From positions 1 to 64,000 of the forward strand of contig JBFMAX010000016.1 in the NCBI GenBank assembly GCA_040755395.1: a DNA stretch of 64,000 nucleotides. The letters run 5' to 3'. The stretch comes from Nitrospirota bacterium. Its GTDB lineage: Bacteria; Nitrospirota; Nitrospiria; Nitrospirales; Nitrospiraceae. Below the pieces are notes generated by a model. That model worked only from the letters and a program-made list of their open reading frames with translations. It was not told where the DNA came from and ran no database searches. Positions 27,101 to 34,816 of the stretch are shown here, piece by piece (position 1 is the first letter of the stretch; every line of letters starts with the position of its first letter). A program made the translations under genes and the position numbers.

Positions 27101-27757
27101 TTGCTCGGGGAATTCGAGGACCGCGAGCCGATTTTAGAGGTCGGGTGCGGACATGGCGATTTCGCCCGCTTGCTCTTGATCAACCAGGCCTATCGCTCGC
27201 AACACAAACCCAAGACGCTCACCCGAGCCGTGCGGTACGTCGGCTTGGACAGCCAGGCCGACTTCGTCACGCGGGCCGGTCTGACCGCAAACGAGACGCT
27301 GGCCGACCTGAACGCCAAATTCGCCGGCGCGCTGGCACCCGCCCCCCCTTTACAGACCTCCTGGTTGTGCGCGGACTGGAACAGCCCCTTGCCTTTTCAG
27401 GACGGCCGATTCAGCCGGGTGGTCTGTCTCTTCGCGCTTGGTTACGTACAGAACCCGCTCTACACACTCTGCGAGCTGTTGCGCGTGTTGGCGCCCCGCG
27501 GAACATTGCTGATCACGACCTGGACACCGGATACCGACCTCTCCATGATGTACCGGGGACACTCACAGGACCGAGAATTGCTGCGCTATCTCGGCCGCCT
27601 GCGACAGGCGCTCCGGGAAGGCCGAATCCACAGCTTCGATCCGAACGACTTGGCCCGCTTGCTCAGATTGAGCGGCGCCGTCCGCCCGCGCATCTACACC
27701 GCCTTCGCCGGCAACGCATGCATCGGGCTGGTTGAAAAGCCGAATTCCTCTGGCTGA
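24104..27757 (+). CDS. REC-PAS-PilZ-PilZ-LuxD-like hydrolase-methyltransferase fusion protein
   Basis: The 1217-residue cytoplasmic protein joins six modules. Residues 5-130 look like a receiver whose phospho-acceptor Asp is Glu59 (HVILVEEN), with Lys109 kept. Residues 145-260 are a PAS domain. About 265-345 is helical. Residues 375-480 are PilZ 1 (RxxxR at 376-380, NMSLGG). Residues 520-650 are PilZ 2 (RRxxxR at 522-527, NVSRGG). Residues 660-905 resemble the LuxD/acyl-thioesterase alpha/beta fold (PGYGRTKTDHL, LRFDHSNHIGES), but the nucleophile position reads APDLDG (D771). Residues 995-1215 are a class I SAM methyltransferase (LEVGCGHGD, WTPDT). The PilZ motifs suggest c-di-GMP control. 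The substrate is unknown. Confidence 0.88.
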   Translation: MPEQEPLTMLVANEHAEEIKLVTISMRGFYPGCRVEAVYSSDEAVEWASKQSWHVILVEENLSPRSGITILPELRRRAPQAAIIVQSEHTDSDTFLQVIRGGADFYLFKNSPAFLTELIIVTGEAVKKRELSAKLDLTHERYLRLVETSPDTVYELDSEGRFVYVSSHVSSLLGYAPEELAGAHFTKIVHPDQRQAAEHRFNERRSGARSSRQVLLRLLPKAGTGRDEHGVEVELHAKGLYDSQRRFMGTLGILRDVTGRRQQEETVHRLQSQLRQTDRLLEIGRLLIKASRDLHDPLTALQTNSQQLLSAIRALQLERQLEAIAAHASQAAQVREELAAAVPLPPETERERKEAVPPRVEPPAEQRPTVAAAERRRWPRVSTHIESSLTVEGSTWNGTALNMSLGGAYLTFADRLPAVDGQPIYLTLRSAGGTLELHGTVRERGGVDALRATAAPWSTALAVEFSSLGDTESQVLASLLDAVREQAFPLSIEGLVPLAYPPDRQTGLQRPFESIESSFADRRLEIRAKLTLPVRVEPSEPSSGRGRHIGLTVNVSRGGACLQVNARPDMLAPRLTLRLSLATPSTPSPGAESVVTGDVIWTAPDPSAPKDLWPGPSESALRVGLRFRSLEERTEREINRLIARLLTSPLQIEDGLERTKVVHTLRECRNARGRRLALYHDLPRDPLGPGTPLVIIAPGYGRTKTDHLVLAQYLAGNGFQTLRFDHSNHIGESDGILEHTTLTDMQLDLLGVLDFAAQTWPAAPIAVIAPDLDGRAALKVAARDHRIALLIMLNGVLDVRHAIAVEHRQDLVEAYLQGERRGLEPIWGLNVNTDHWLQDAVTGSFVDVASAVQDAERVRATVLFLTPHISEPSDTTQDGIRRDSFQRVLAALGARGEVIRLKPEVFLPARRAEGPSLPLFRELVTQCRKKLRYRDTLRTVLEPVERETDFQRRIEQERLKLHYDMSTADALALWRAHVQHVRQHEQHPEHWRLLDHLHRLLGEFEDREPILEVGCGHGDFARLLLINQAYRSQHKPKTLTRAVRYVGLDSQADFVTRAGLTANETLADLNAKFAGALAPAPPLQTSWLCADWNSPLPFQDGRFSRVVCLFALGYVQNPLYTLCELLRVLAPRGTLLITTWTPDTDLSMMYRGHSQDRELLRYLGRLRQALREGRIHSFDPNDLARLLRLSGAVRPRIYTAFAGNACIGLVEKPNSSG

Positions 27758-27897
27758 ATTCTTACACCGGGTGTATACTTCTGCCGCAATTGACTTCCCG
27801 CTTCTGATTGAACACGTTCTAACACCCCGACGGCGCGTTACACAGCGATTCGCCTGTCTTGGAAAGCCGCGACTACAGGTTGAGTCTGAAAGATAGT

Positions 27898-29190
27898 ATG
27901 ACACGGAAGACTCAGGTCGTTCCGACGCCTGACGCTTTGAAAATCATCACGGATTTCAGCAGGGACATGGGAACGATCGCCGAACTGAGCGTTCTCGGCG
28001 AGCGGATTTTGACGGGACTGTCCCAATTGCTCCAAGTTCCGCATGCGGCGCTGTTTCTGCTCGACAAGGAGAAGGACGTCTACCATCTGGCCTGTTCCCG
28101 CGGATTCGCCCCTGACACCGCGCTCCCTTCGGGTATCCCCGCGCACCATCAGATCCCTGCGTTTCTGTCCCGCCACCAATCGCCCGTAGTGCGCGCGGGC
28201 GTCGACGCGGAAAAGCGCGGGGGGACACTCGGTCCCGGTGTGCTGGCGACTCTGGAAAGTTGGCGCGCGGACGTCTGCGTTCCGCTGATCACCAAAAACC
28301 GTCTGATCGCTTTTTGTCTCATGGGGAGAGGCCCGGACAACGACTTTGCGATTGTGGATCAGGCGGACCTGCTCATGGCCCTCGCGCAGACCGCCGCAAA
28401 CGCGCTGGACAATGCCCTGCTGTACGAGGATCTGCGGCGGTCTCAAACCTTGATGCGACGCACCGATCGCCTCCGTTCGCTGGAGACCATCGCCGGAGGA
28501 TTCGCCCATGAGATCCGAAACCCCTTGACTTCGATCAAGACCTTCATTCAGCTCGCGCCTGAGCGCAAAGACGACCCGGAATTCATCAGCGAATTCAGCA
28601 AGGTAGTCATCGACGACGTCCATCGCATCGAGCGGTTAATCCAAGAAATCCTGGATTACGCCCGTTACATGGAACCCAAGCTGACGGAGGAAGACCTCAA
28701 TGAAATCGTCTCCTCCTGTTTGTACTTCGTCGAGGTGAAAGCGGACAGCTGCGGCATCACGATCGAAAGAGAGCTGGCCTCGGACCTTCCCCGGGTCATG
28801 CTGGACCGCCAACAGATCAAGCAAGTCATTTTGAATCTCCTGCTCAACGCGATGGACGCGATGAGCGAATGCGGCGGCTCTTTGAAGGTGCGCACGCATC
28901 GGCTCATCAAACCTTCCGGAGAGGTCTGGGTGCAGATCGAGGTCGAGGACACGGGGCCCGGAATTCCGGAGAGCAACCTGGAACACATCTTTGATCCCTT
29001 CTTTACCACGAAGCACCACAGCGGCGAGCACGAAGGGACCGGCTTGGGGCTGACGATCGCGCATCAGATTATCCAAGAGCACCATGGGAACATCCAAGTC
29101 TCGAGCAAAGAGGGGGTCGGCACGACGTTTTACGTGAACATGCCCGCGGCCATTCGTCCTCACGCCGGCCATACGTCTGGAGACACATGA
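27898..29190 (+). CDS. Cytoplasmic GAF-domain sensor histidine kinase
   Basis: This kinase of about 430 residues has a GAF domain (about 20-175) and no membrane segments, so it should sense a cytoplasmic signal. The phosphorylation site is in GFAHEIRNPLTS (His204), followed by N-box QVILNLLLNAMDAM, G1 EDTGPGIPE and G2 GTGLGLTIAH. The ATG at 27898 is preferred; a TTG at 27859 would add 13 residues. Its stop overlaps the NtrC-type regulator start by 4 nt, so they form a two-component pair. The 24104 gene ends 140 nt upstream. Confidence 0.92.
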   Translation: MTRKTQVVPTPDALKIITDFSRDMGTIAELSVLGERILTGLSQLLQVPHAALFLLDKEKDVYHLACSRGFAPDTALPSGIPAHHQIPAFLSRHQSPVVRAGVDAEKRGGTLGPGVLATLESWRADVCVPLITKNRLIAFCLMGRGPDNDFAIVDQADLLMALAQTAANALDNALLYEDLRRSQTLMRRTDRLRSLETIAGGFAHEIRNPLTSIKTFIQLAPERKDDPEFISEFSKVVIDDVHRIERLIQEILDYARYMEPKLTEEDLNEIVSSCLYFVEVKADSCGITIERELASDLPRVMLDRQQIKQVILNLLLNAMDAMSECGGSLKVRTHRLIKPSGEVWVQIEVEDTGPGIPESNLEHIFDPFFTTKHHSGEHEGTGLGLTIAHQIIQEHHGNIQVSSKEGVGTTFYVNMPAAIRPHAGHTSGDT

Positions 29191-30599
29191 AGAAACGGGT
29201 TTTGCTGATCGACGACGAACCGCGGGTTCGGGCTTCGCTGAAGATGGTCCTGGAACCCACCTATGACGTCATCACGGCGGCGGACGCTCAGGAAGGACTG
29301 GATCTGTTCCGGCGCGAATCGCCCAATCTGGTACTCCTGGACGTGATCATGCCGGGAACCGACGGGCTGACTGTGCTGCAGGCCATGCGGGCGGAGGACC
29401 GCTCGATCCCCGTCATCATGCTGACCGGGACCAAATCGGTGAAGACCGCCGTGGACGCGATGAAGCTCGGCGCAGCGGATTACCTCTCGAAACCGTTCGA
29501 CGTCGAGGAACTTCGCATCGTCGTCGCCCGCACGCTCGAGTCGCACGACCTTGAACGAGAAGTCCGCTACCTCCGCGCCCAGGTAGTGAACCGGTACGCA
29601 TTCCACAACCTCATCGGGAAAAGCCCCGCCATGCAGGAGATCTACGCCAAGATCGAACAGGTGGCGGACAGCCGCACTACGGTATTGATCACGGGCGAGA
29701 GCGGGACGGGCAAAGAACTGGTGGCGCGGGCGCTCCATTACAACAGCTCACGCCGCGACCGGCCGTTCATCGCGCTGAACTGCGCCGCCCTCCCGGAAAC
29801 GCTGATCGAGAGCGAGCTGTTCGGCCACGAGAAAGGCTCGTTCACCGACGCGACCGCCCGCCGCGTCGGCCAATTCGAGTTGGCGAACAGCGGCAGCCTG
29901 TTTCTCGATGAGATCGGCGACCTGAGTCCCATGACCCAGGCCAAACTCCTGCGTGTGCTGCAGGAACGAGAGTTCACCCGCATCGGCGGCATCCAACCCA
30001 TCAAGGTGGATGTGCGCATCATCGCGGCCACCAATAAAAATCTGGACGATCTGGTCCGCCGCGGCACGTTTCGCGAAGATCTGTATTACCGCATCAACGT
30101 CATTTCGCTGTATCTGCCCCCGCTGCGGGAACGCGGAGAGGATATCCCGCTTCTTGCCAAGCATTTCCTGGACAAGCGAATCGAAGAGGAGAAGCGACCC
30201 CACCAGGAGTTCTCCAAAGAAGCCATCGAGCTTTTGTCTCGATATCCCTGGCCGGGCAACGTCCGCGAGCTGGAAAACGTCGTCGAACAGGCGCTGCTGT
30301 GGTCGCAAGGCGCCACGATCCTTCCGGAACACCTGCCCAACTCGCTGCGGAGCGACAGCCGCTCGTCGTCGTTGCGCGAAGACACCTTGGCCGGCCGCCT
30401 GTCTCTCGAAAAAGCCGTGATGGAGTTCGAGCGAGAGATCATTTTGGACGCCCTCAAGCGCACCAACTACGTGCAGACGCACGCCGCCAATCTGTTGGGC
30501 ATCAGCCGACGCATGCTGAAATACCGGATGGATACTTTAGGGATCAGCAGACCGGACAGTTCGACGGGCAGCGAGCCCGTGCAGTTAGTGCAAGAATGA
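29187..30599 (+). CDS. NtrC-type sigma-54-dependent response regulator
   Basis: The 470-residue regulator has an N-terminal receiver (phospho-Asp52, [11 protein letters not shown]; Lys102), an AAA+ domain with Walker A GESGTGKE (170-177) and Walker B LFLDEIGD (about 238-245), and a C-terminal Fis-type helix-turn-helix ([16 protein letters not shown]). The sigma-54 contact loop reads GSFTDA (217-222), a variant of GAFTGA. It activates RNA polymerase carrying RpoN. It is translationally coupled to the kinase and lies ahead of a sigma-54-like promoter (30752). Confidence 0.95.
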   Translation: MKKRVLLIDDEPRVRASLKMVLEPTYDVITAADAQEGLDLFRRESPNLVLLDVIMPGTDGLTVLQAMRAEDRSIPVIMLTGTKSVKTAVDAMKLGAADYLSKPFDVEELRIVVARTLESHDLEREVRYLRAQVVNRYAFHNLIGKSPAMQEIYAKIEQVADSRTTVLITGESGTGKELVARALHYNSSRRDRPFIALNCAALPETLIESELFGHEKGSFTDATARRVGQFELANSGSLFLDEIGDLSPMTQAKLLRVLQEREFTRIGGIQPIKVDVRIIAATNKNLDDLVRRGTFREDLYYRINVISLYLPPLRERGEDIPLLAKHFLDKRIEEEKRPHQEFSKEAIELLSRYPWPGNVRELENVVEQALLWSQGATILPEHLPNSLRSDSRSSSLREDTLAGRLSLEKAVMEFEREIILDALKRTNYVQTHAANLLGISRRMLKYRMDTLGISRPDSSTGSEPVQLVQE

Positions 30600-30717
30600 C
30601 ACAGTGACGGACAGTTGTGAGCGATTCTCGCGCGATCTTCACCTAGATAGTGACTTGTAGAGAGAGCCTGACAGCCACCTTCCGACTACATATAGATGCG
30701 TCGTGTTCATCCCCACT

Positions 30718-30731
30718 GCACCTTGCGGTGC
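30718..30731. promoter_or_regulatory. Candidate enhancer (UAS) palindrome
   Basis: GCACC-TTGC-GGTGC is a perfect 5-bp inverted repeat ending 21 nt upstream of the GG of the sigma-54-type promoter. It could be a binding site for the regulator encoded just upstream. Site identity is inferred; bacterial enhancers often lie further away. Confidence 0.4.
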
Positions 30732-30751
30732 CCCTCACAAGCCTTTGATAA

Positions 30752-30765
30752 GGCATATAAATTGC
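30752..30765 (+). promoter_or_regulatory. Candidate sigma-54 (-24/-12) promoter
   Basis: GG (30752-30753), exactly 10 nt, then GC (30764-30765) within AGGCATATAAATTGCTT, matching the GGCA-N6-TTGCT pattern recognised by RpoN. The predicted start of transcription near 30777 gives a leader of about 23 nt before the ATG at 30800. Confidence 0.65.
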
Positions 30766-30799
30766 TTCGTTTCTGAGCAGATCGACGAACTGTAGACCG

Positions 30800-31939
30800 A
30801 TGAACACGTCACCTGGCTCAACGTCCCCTCCCCCTAAACCCTCGATTCTCGTCGTGGACGACGAGGCCGGTCCCCGCGATGCGCTGAGAGTCATCCTCCG
30901 TCCCTTTTTTGAGATCCATGCCGCCGAAAACGCGCACGCGGCGCTGCGTGTGCTCAAAGAACACCACATCGATCTGATCACGCTTGACCAGAAGTTGCCT
31001 GATCGCCAAGGCATCGACCTGCTCCAAGACATCAAACACGAGCATGCTGATGTGGAGGTCATCATCATCACCGGCTACGGAAGCCTGAAATCGGCGATGG
31101 AGGGCATACGCCATGGCGCGGCCGGTTATCTGCTGAAGCCGTTTAACGTGACCGAATTGATCACGCTGATCAATCAAACCTTGGAGAAGAAACAGCGGCT
31201 CGACTTTCTGCGTCGTTTCCTCAAGAACGCCGGAACGGCCTGGGGGACCGAGCAGGACTGCGACAATACCTGGGTTGACCTGAAACGCCAATACTTCGCC
31301 GGTGGGAAGTCACCGCGGGAAGGACCGACGACAAATGACCCGGCCGAACTGCTGCCCTTGCTTTCTGATCTGCTGGAGGCCAAAGACCGGCAATTGCTGA
31401 ACCACTGCAGCCGGGTCAGCTTCTATTCGACGCTGTTGGCCAACCGTCTCAACCTCACCGTGGCGGAGCAGAAATCCCTGGCGCTGGGAGCGTTTTTACA
31501 CGATATCGGGAGAATCGCCCTTGATCCATACACATTCGGCCATAGCGGCCCCGGCGAAGCTGAGAGCCTCAAACGCCACCCCGAGATCGGGGCGCGCATG
31601 ATGCTGCCGCTCGGTTTTTCAGCGGAAGTCACCCAGATCATCGCCTATCATCACGAACGGTATGACGGTTCCGGCTATCCTCATGGTCTCCAAGGCGAAG
31701 GAATCCCTCTTCTCGCTCGGATCGTCGCGATCGCCCAAACGTTCGACCATCTCACAGCCGAATCGCCTGCGCGGCCGACCGCGTCCATCGAGGAGGCTAT
31801 CCGCCGGATCTCGCTGGAAGCGGAGACTCGCTTCGATCCGATCCTGACGGAAGTGTTCGTCCGAGTCGTCAACGAATGCAAAGCCTCGCTTCCCGCCCTC
31901 GCCATCGCGGCCATGCCCACCGCGACACCGGAACCCTAG
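30800..31939 (+). CDS. Response regulator with HD-GYP domain
   Basis: The 379-residue protein has a receiver domain (Asp63 in LDQKLPD, Lys113) and a C-terminal HD-GYP domain. HD residues are in AFLHDIGRIA (234-235), followed by RHPEIGARMM and HHERYDGSGYPHGL (GYP at 292-294) with ARIVAIAQTFDHLTA. This family hydrolyses the second messenger c-di-GMP. Together with the twin PilZ modules at 24104 it suggests a c-di-GMP circuit. Transcription probably depends on sigma-54. Its stop overlaps the recN stop by 4 nt on the opposite strand. Confidence 0.93.
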   Translation: MNTSPGSTSPPPKPSILVVDDEAGPRDALRVILRPFFEIHAAENAHAALRVLKEHHIDLITLDQKLPDRQGIDLLQDIKHEHADVEVIIITGYGSLKSAMEGIRHGAAGYLLKPFNVTELITLINQTLEKKQRLDFLRRFLKNAGTAWGTEQDCDNTWVDLKRQYFAGGKSPREGPTTNDPAELLPLLSDLLEAKDRQLLNHCSRVSFYSTLLANRLNLTVAEQKSLALGAFLHDIGRIALDPYTFGHSGPGEAESLKRHPEIGARMMLPLGFSAEVTQIIAYHHERYDGSGYPHGLQGEGIPLLARIVAIAQTFDHLTAESPARPTASIEEAIRRISLEAETRFDPILTEVFVRVVNECKASLPALAIAAMPTATPEP

Positions 31940-33636
31940 CTCGGACCGGTTTCTCTCGTTTCTTTCACGCTGTCGATCATTTCGGCCGCCGTCTCCCGCA
32001 CCTTCTTCGTGATGGTAAGACCGCCGAGCATCCTGGCCACCTCGTCCTGTCTGGCGTGCTGATCAAGCTTCTTCACCGAAGTGCTCGTCCGGTTTTGCTT
32101 CACGCTCTTTTCCACCAACAGATGGTGCTCGGCCTGCGAGGCGACTTGAGGCAGATGAGTGACGCACAGCACTTGATGATAGGCGCCCAGCGCCCGCAAC
32201 CGCTGTCCCATCACGGCCGCCACCGCTCCGCCGATCCCGGAATCGATTTCATCGAAGATGAGCACAGGCACCCGGTCCGTTTCCGCCAGGACCGTCTTGA
32301 TTGCGAGCATCACCCGCGACAATTCCCCGCCCGAAGCGACGCGGGTGAGCGGCTGAAGCGGCTCGCCGCGATTCGCCGACAACAGATACTCGACACCATC
32401 GCGCCCCGTCGGCGAGAACGCCTCATCGCCGGCGCCGATCCTGACCCGAATCTCGAACCGAGTTTGATCCATGCGCAAAGCGGCCAGTTCTTCCGATACC
32501 CGTTCCTGCATGCGTTTCGCCGCCCTCGCGCGGCCCTTGGAAAGCTGTGACGCGAGCGCGTCGAGGCGGCGGACGTCTTCTTCGATCGACGCCCGCAACT
32601 CGGCGACGCGAACCTGAGAGCCGCCGAGTTCTTCGAGCTGTCGCCTCAGTTGAGCGGCGTAGGCCAGCACGCCTTCAACGCTCCCGCCGTATTTTTTCTT
32701 CAGCCGCTGCAGACGGTCCAGCCGTTCTTCGACTCGCTCCAACTGATCGGGGTCCTGCTCCAATCGGTCCTGATATTCGCGAAGGGACGCCGCGAGGTCT
32801 CTCAGTTGCAAGGCGGTTTGACCGCACGCCGCAGCCCACGCAGCAGTCTCATGGTCGATCTCGTGAAGTTGTCGGAGGCATTTCTCGACCGTCGAGAGAT
32901 GGTTGAGCACAGCTTGGTCCCCGGCGTACAGCAGCTCATAGGCCGTCTGCGTCAGTTCTGCGAGGCGCCGCGCATGCACCAATCGTCGGCGCTCGGCCTG
33001 CAAACGTTCTTCTTCCCCCGGTTGAATCGCCGCCTCTTCGATTTCCCGAGACTGAAACCGGAGGAAGTCTTCCCGCTGGACCCGTTCCGTCGACAGACGA
33101 TCGGCTTCCTCAAGCGTTCGTCGGTTCGCCAGCCACCGCTCGTAGACCGCCGTATACTCGTCGCGCAGCCCTCCGAGACGGCCGAACGCATCGAGCGTGT
33201 CCAGTTGCGCCTGTGCGGACAAGAGCGACTGCTGGTCATGTTGGCCGTGAATGTCGATAACCGTACCGGCGAGCGATTCGAGGAGATGGAGAGGGGTCAG
33301 GCTGCCGTTGAGGTACGCGCGGTTTCGGCCGGAACGCGAGAGGATGCGCCGGACAATCAACTCGGTCTCCTGGGAGCCCAGCACGCCGGCGTCACGGAAC
33401 ATTTTCAAGACGGGAGAAGTCGGATCAAGGCGAAACGCCGCCTCGATGTGGGCGTCTTCAGCCCCGGCCCGTATCTGATCGGCGGACGCGCGCCCCCCGA
33501 TCAACAAGCCGATCGCGTCGATGAGGATGGATTTTCCCGCGCCCGTCTCGCCGGTGAGGACCGTAAAACCCTCGGCGAACTGGAGATCGAGCTGCTCAAC
33601 GACCGCAAAATTGGAGATGCGCAGCTCGGTGAGCAT
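31936..33636 (-). CDS. recN: DNA repair protein RecN
   Basis: This 566-residue SMC-like ATPase is recruited to double-strand breaks. The Walker A GETGAGKS is at about residues 30-37, followed by a long coiled-coil central region, then the ABC signature ASGGELSRVML and Walker B LIFDEIDSGIGG in the C-terminal lobe. Length is normal. It lies 24 nt after trxA on the same strand. Confidence 0.95.
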   Translation of the reverse strand: MLTELRISNFAVVEQLDLQFAEGFTVLTGETGAGKSILIDAIGLLIGGRASADQIRAGAEDAHIEAAFRLDPTSPVLKMFRDAGVLGSQETELIVRRILSRSGRNRAYLNGSLTPLHLLESLAGTVIDIHGQHDQQSLLSAQAQLDTLDAFGRLGGLRDEYTAVYERWLANRRTLEEADRLSTERVQREDFLRFQSREIEEAAIQPGEEERLQAERRRLVHARRLAELTQTAYELLYAGDQAVLNHLSTVEKCLRQLHEIDHETAAWAAACGQTALQLRDLAASLREYQDRLEQDPDQLERVEERLDRLQRLKKKYGGSVEGVLAYAAQLRRQLEELGGSQVRVAELRASIEEDVRRLDALASQLSKGRARAAKRMQERVSEELAALRMDQTRFEIRVRIGAGDEAFSPTGRDGVEYLLSANRGEPLQPLTRVASGGELSRVMLAIKTVLAETDRVPVLIFDEIDSGIGGAVAAVMGQRLRALGAYHQVLCVTHLPQVASQAEHHLLVEKSVKQNRTSTSVKKLDQHARQDEVARMLGGLTITKKVRETAAEMIDSVKETRETGPS

Positions 33637-33660
33637 GGCTGCGGGACATGGACGGAGCCC

Positions 33661-34008
33661 TTACGCTGTGCCCGAATGTTGGGCGAGCAACGAATCGATC
33701 ACTTCCTTGAACTGCCGCTTGGGTCTCGCTCCGACGAGTTTCTCGACCGGCTGCCCGTTCTTGAAAAACAGAATGGTCGGAATGCTCATGATTTGATAGC
33801 GTCCTGCGATCTCAGGATTTTCGTCGGTGTTCAGTTTTCTGACTTTGAGCTTGCCGGCATATTCCTTGGCCAGTTCGTCGACGATGGGCGCGACCATCTG
33901 ACAAGGACCGCACCACACCGCCCAAAAATCCACCATGACCAACTCCGGCGCCTTGATGACCTCGGTCTCCCATGTCGCATCATCGACTTTCAAGACATCA
34001 CCACCCAC
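33661..34008 (-). CDS. trxA: Thioredoxin
   Basis: The 115-residue protein has the thioredoxin fold with active site WCGPC in FWAVWCGPCQM (about residues 30-40) and the conserved cis-Pro segment MSIPTILFF. It is cytoplasmic and can reduce the Bcp peroxiredoxin and possibly the ribonucleotide reductase in this window. A sigma-70-like promoter lies 65-100 nt upstream (34079-34106). Confidence 0.95.
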   Translation of the reverse strand: MGGDVLKVDDATWETEVIKAPELVMVDFWAVWCGPCQMVAPIVDELAKEYAGKLKVRKLNTDENPEIAGRYQIMSIPTILFFKNGQPVEKLVGARPKRQFKEVIDSLLAQHSGTA

Positions 34009-34078
34009 GGATGCTCCTCCTTCGCGTTCAGCACAAACGTTAACATGTCGAACGGGTCACGAAAACGTGCCCGCGCAT

Positions 34079-34106
34079 CGTATACCACGCTTCTTTGGAC
34101 TGTCAA
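34079..34106 (-). promoter_or_regulatory. Candidate trxA promoter
   Basis: Read on the minus strand: a perfect TTGACA (34101-34106), a 16-nt spacer, then TATACG (34079-34084) with an upstream TGG extended -10 triplet. Confidence 0.6.
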
Positions 34107-34178
34107 CGCCAGCGCGGAATCTCTTGCCGGCAAGGAGACACCTTGGCCTGTTTCACAACACGCACGTTGTGTCAGCCG

Positions 34179-34733
34179 TCACCATCCCCATCCATCCGGC
34201 ACACCGAACCACCAATCATCGGGTCTGGCCGCCCGCCACGCCGTCTGCTGCTTCCACAGACGCTCGGTGACCGCTTTGTCCAACCTGGTCGCCATCGCCG
34301 CGCTGATGTCCGATTGACGCTGCACTGCGCTCTGAATGATTTCTTTGGCGATCCTGGCCAACACGTCCGGCGGATCGACCAGATCTTCCGGCCGGCCGGT
34401 CGCCAGATTGAGGAAAAGATGCTCGACCGCCACCCACCGATCGGTCTTGGCGAGATGATCCAGATACCCGTCCAGCGCATGGTACACGTACGTCAGATAG
34501 ACGTAGCTCTCCGCCGAAGGATGCGCATCGACCTCCCGCTGGCAGGCCTCGATCGCCCGTTTATAGTCGCCCGCAGCGAGAAACACCTTTGCGCGATGCA
34601 GGTAACCGGCCGACGGGTCTGACGCTCCATATGCAGGATCGGCCTGGATTCCGGCTATCTGCAGCGCAGCCGCCGCCAGAGTTGTCAGGCCGAACCGGAT
34701 CAGAGACGAGTCTGGACGAATCATCCTCTGCAT
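34179..34733 (-). CDS. Exported TPR-like protein, unknown function
   Basis: This 184-residue protein has a signal segment (hydrophobic residues about 10-30). One to two TPR-like helical hairpins follow (SAGYLHRAKVFLAAGDYKRAIEACQREVDAHP). The rest is helical, ending in an aromatic tail WWFGVPDGWGW. The ATG at 34733 has a good GGAGG site 6 nt upstream. It is downstream of lptD on the same strand, so an envelope role is possible. Confidence 0.7.
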   Translation of the reverse strand: MQRMIRPDSSLIRFGLTTLAAAALQIAGIQADPAYGASDPSAGYLHRAKVFLAAGDYKRAIEACQREVDAHPSAESYVYLTYVYHALDGYLDHLAKTDRWVAVEHLFLNLATGRPEDLVDPPDVLARIAKEIIQSAVQRQSDISAAMATRLDKAVTERLWKQQTAWRAARPDDWWFGVPDGWGW

Positions 34734-34816
34734 GAGACACCTCCAGGTCGAAGCCATGCGATACAAGCCGAATCGACCGAACCCGATGGGAACGCAACGG
34801 TCCCGTGTCTTCAAGA

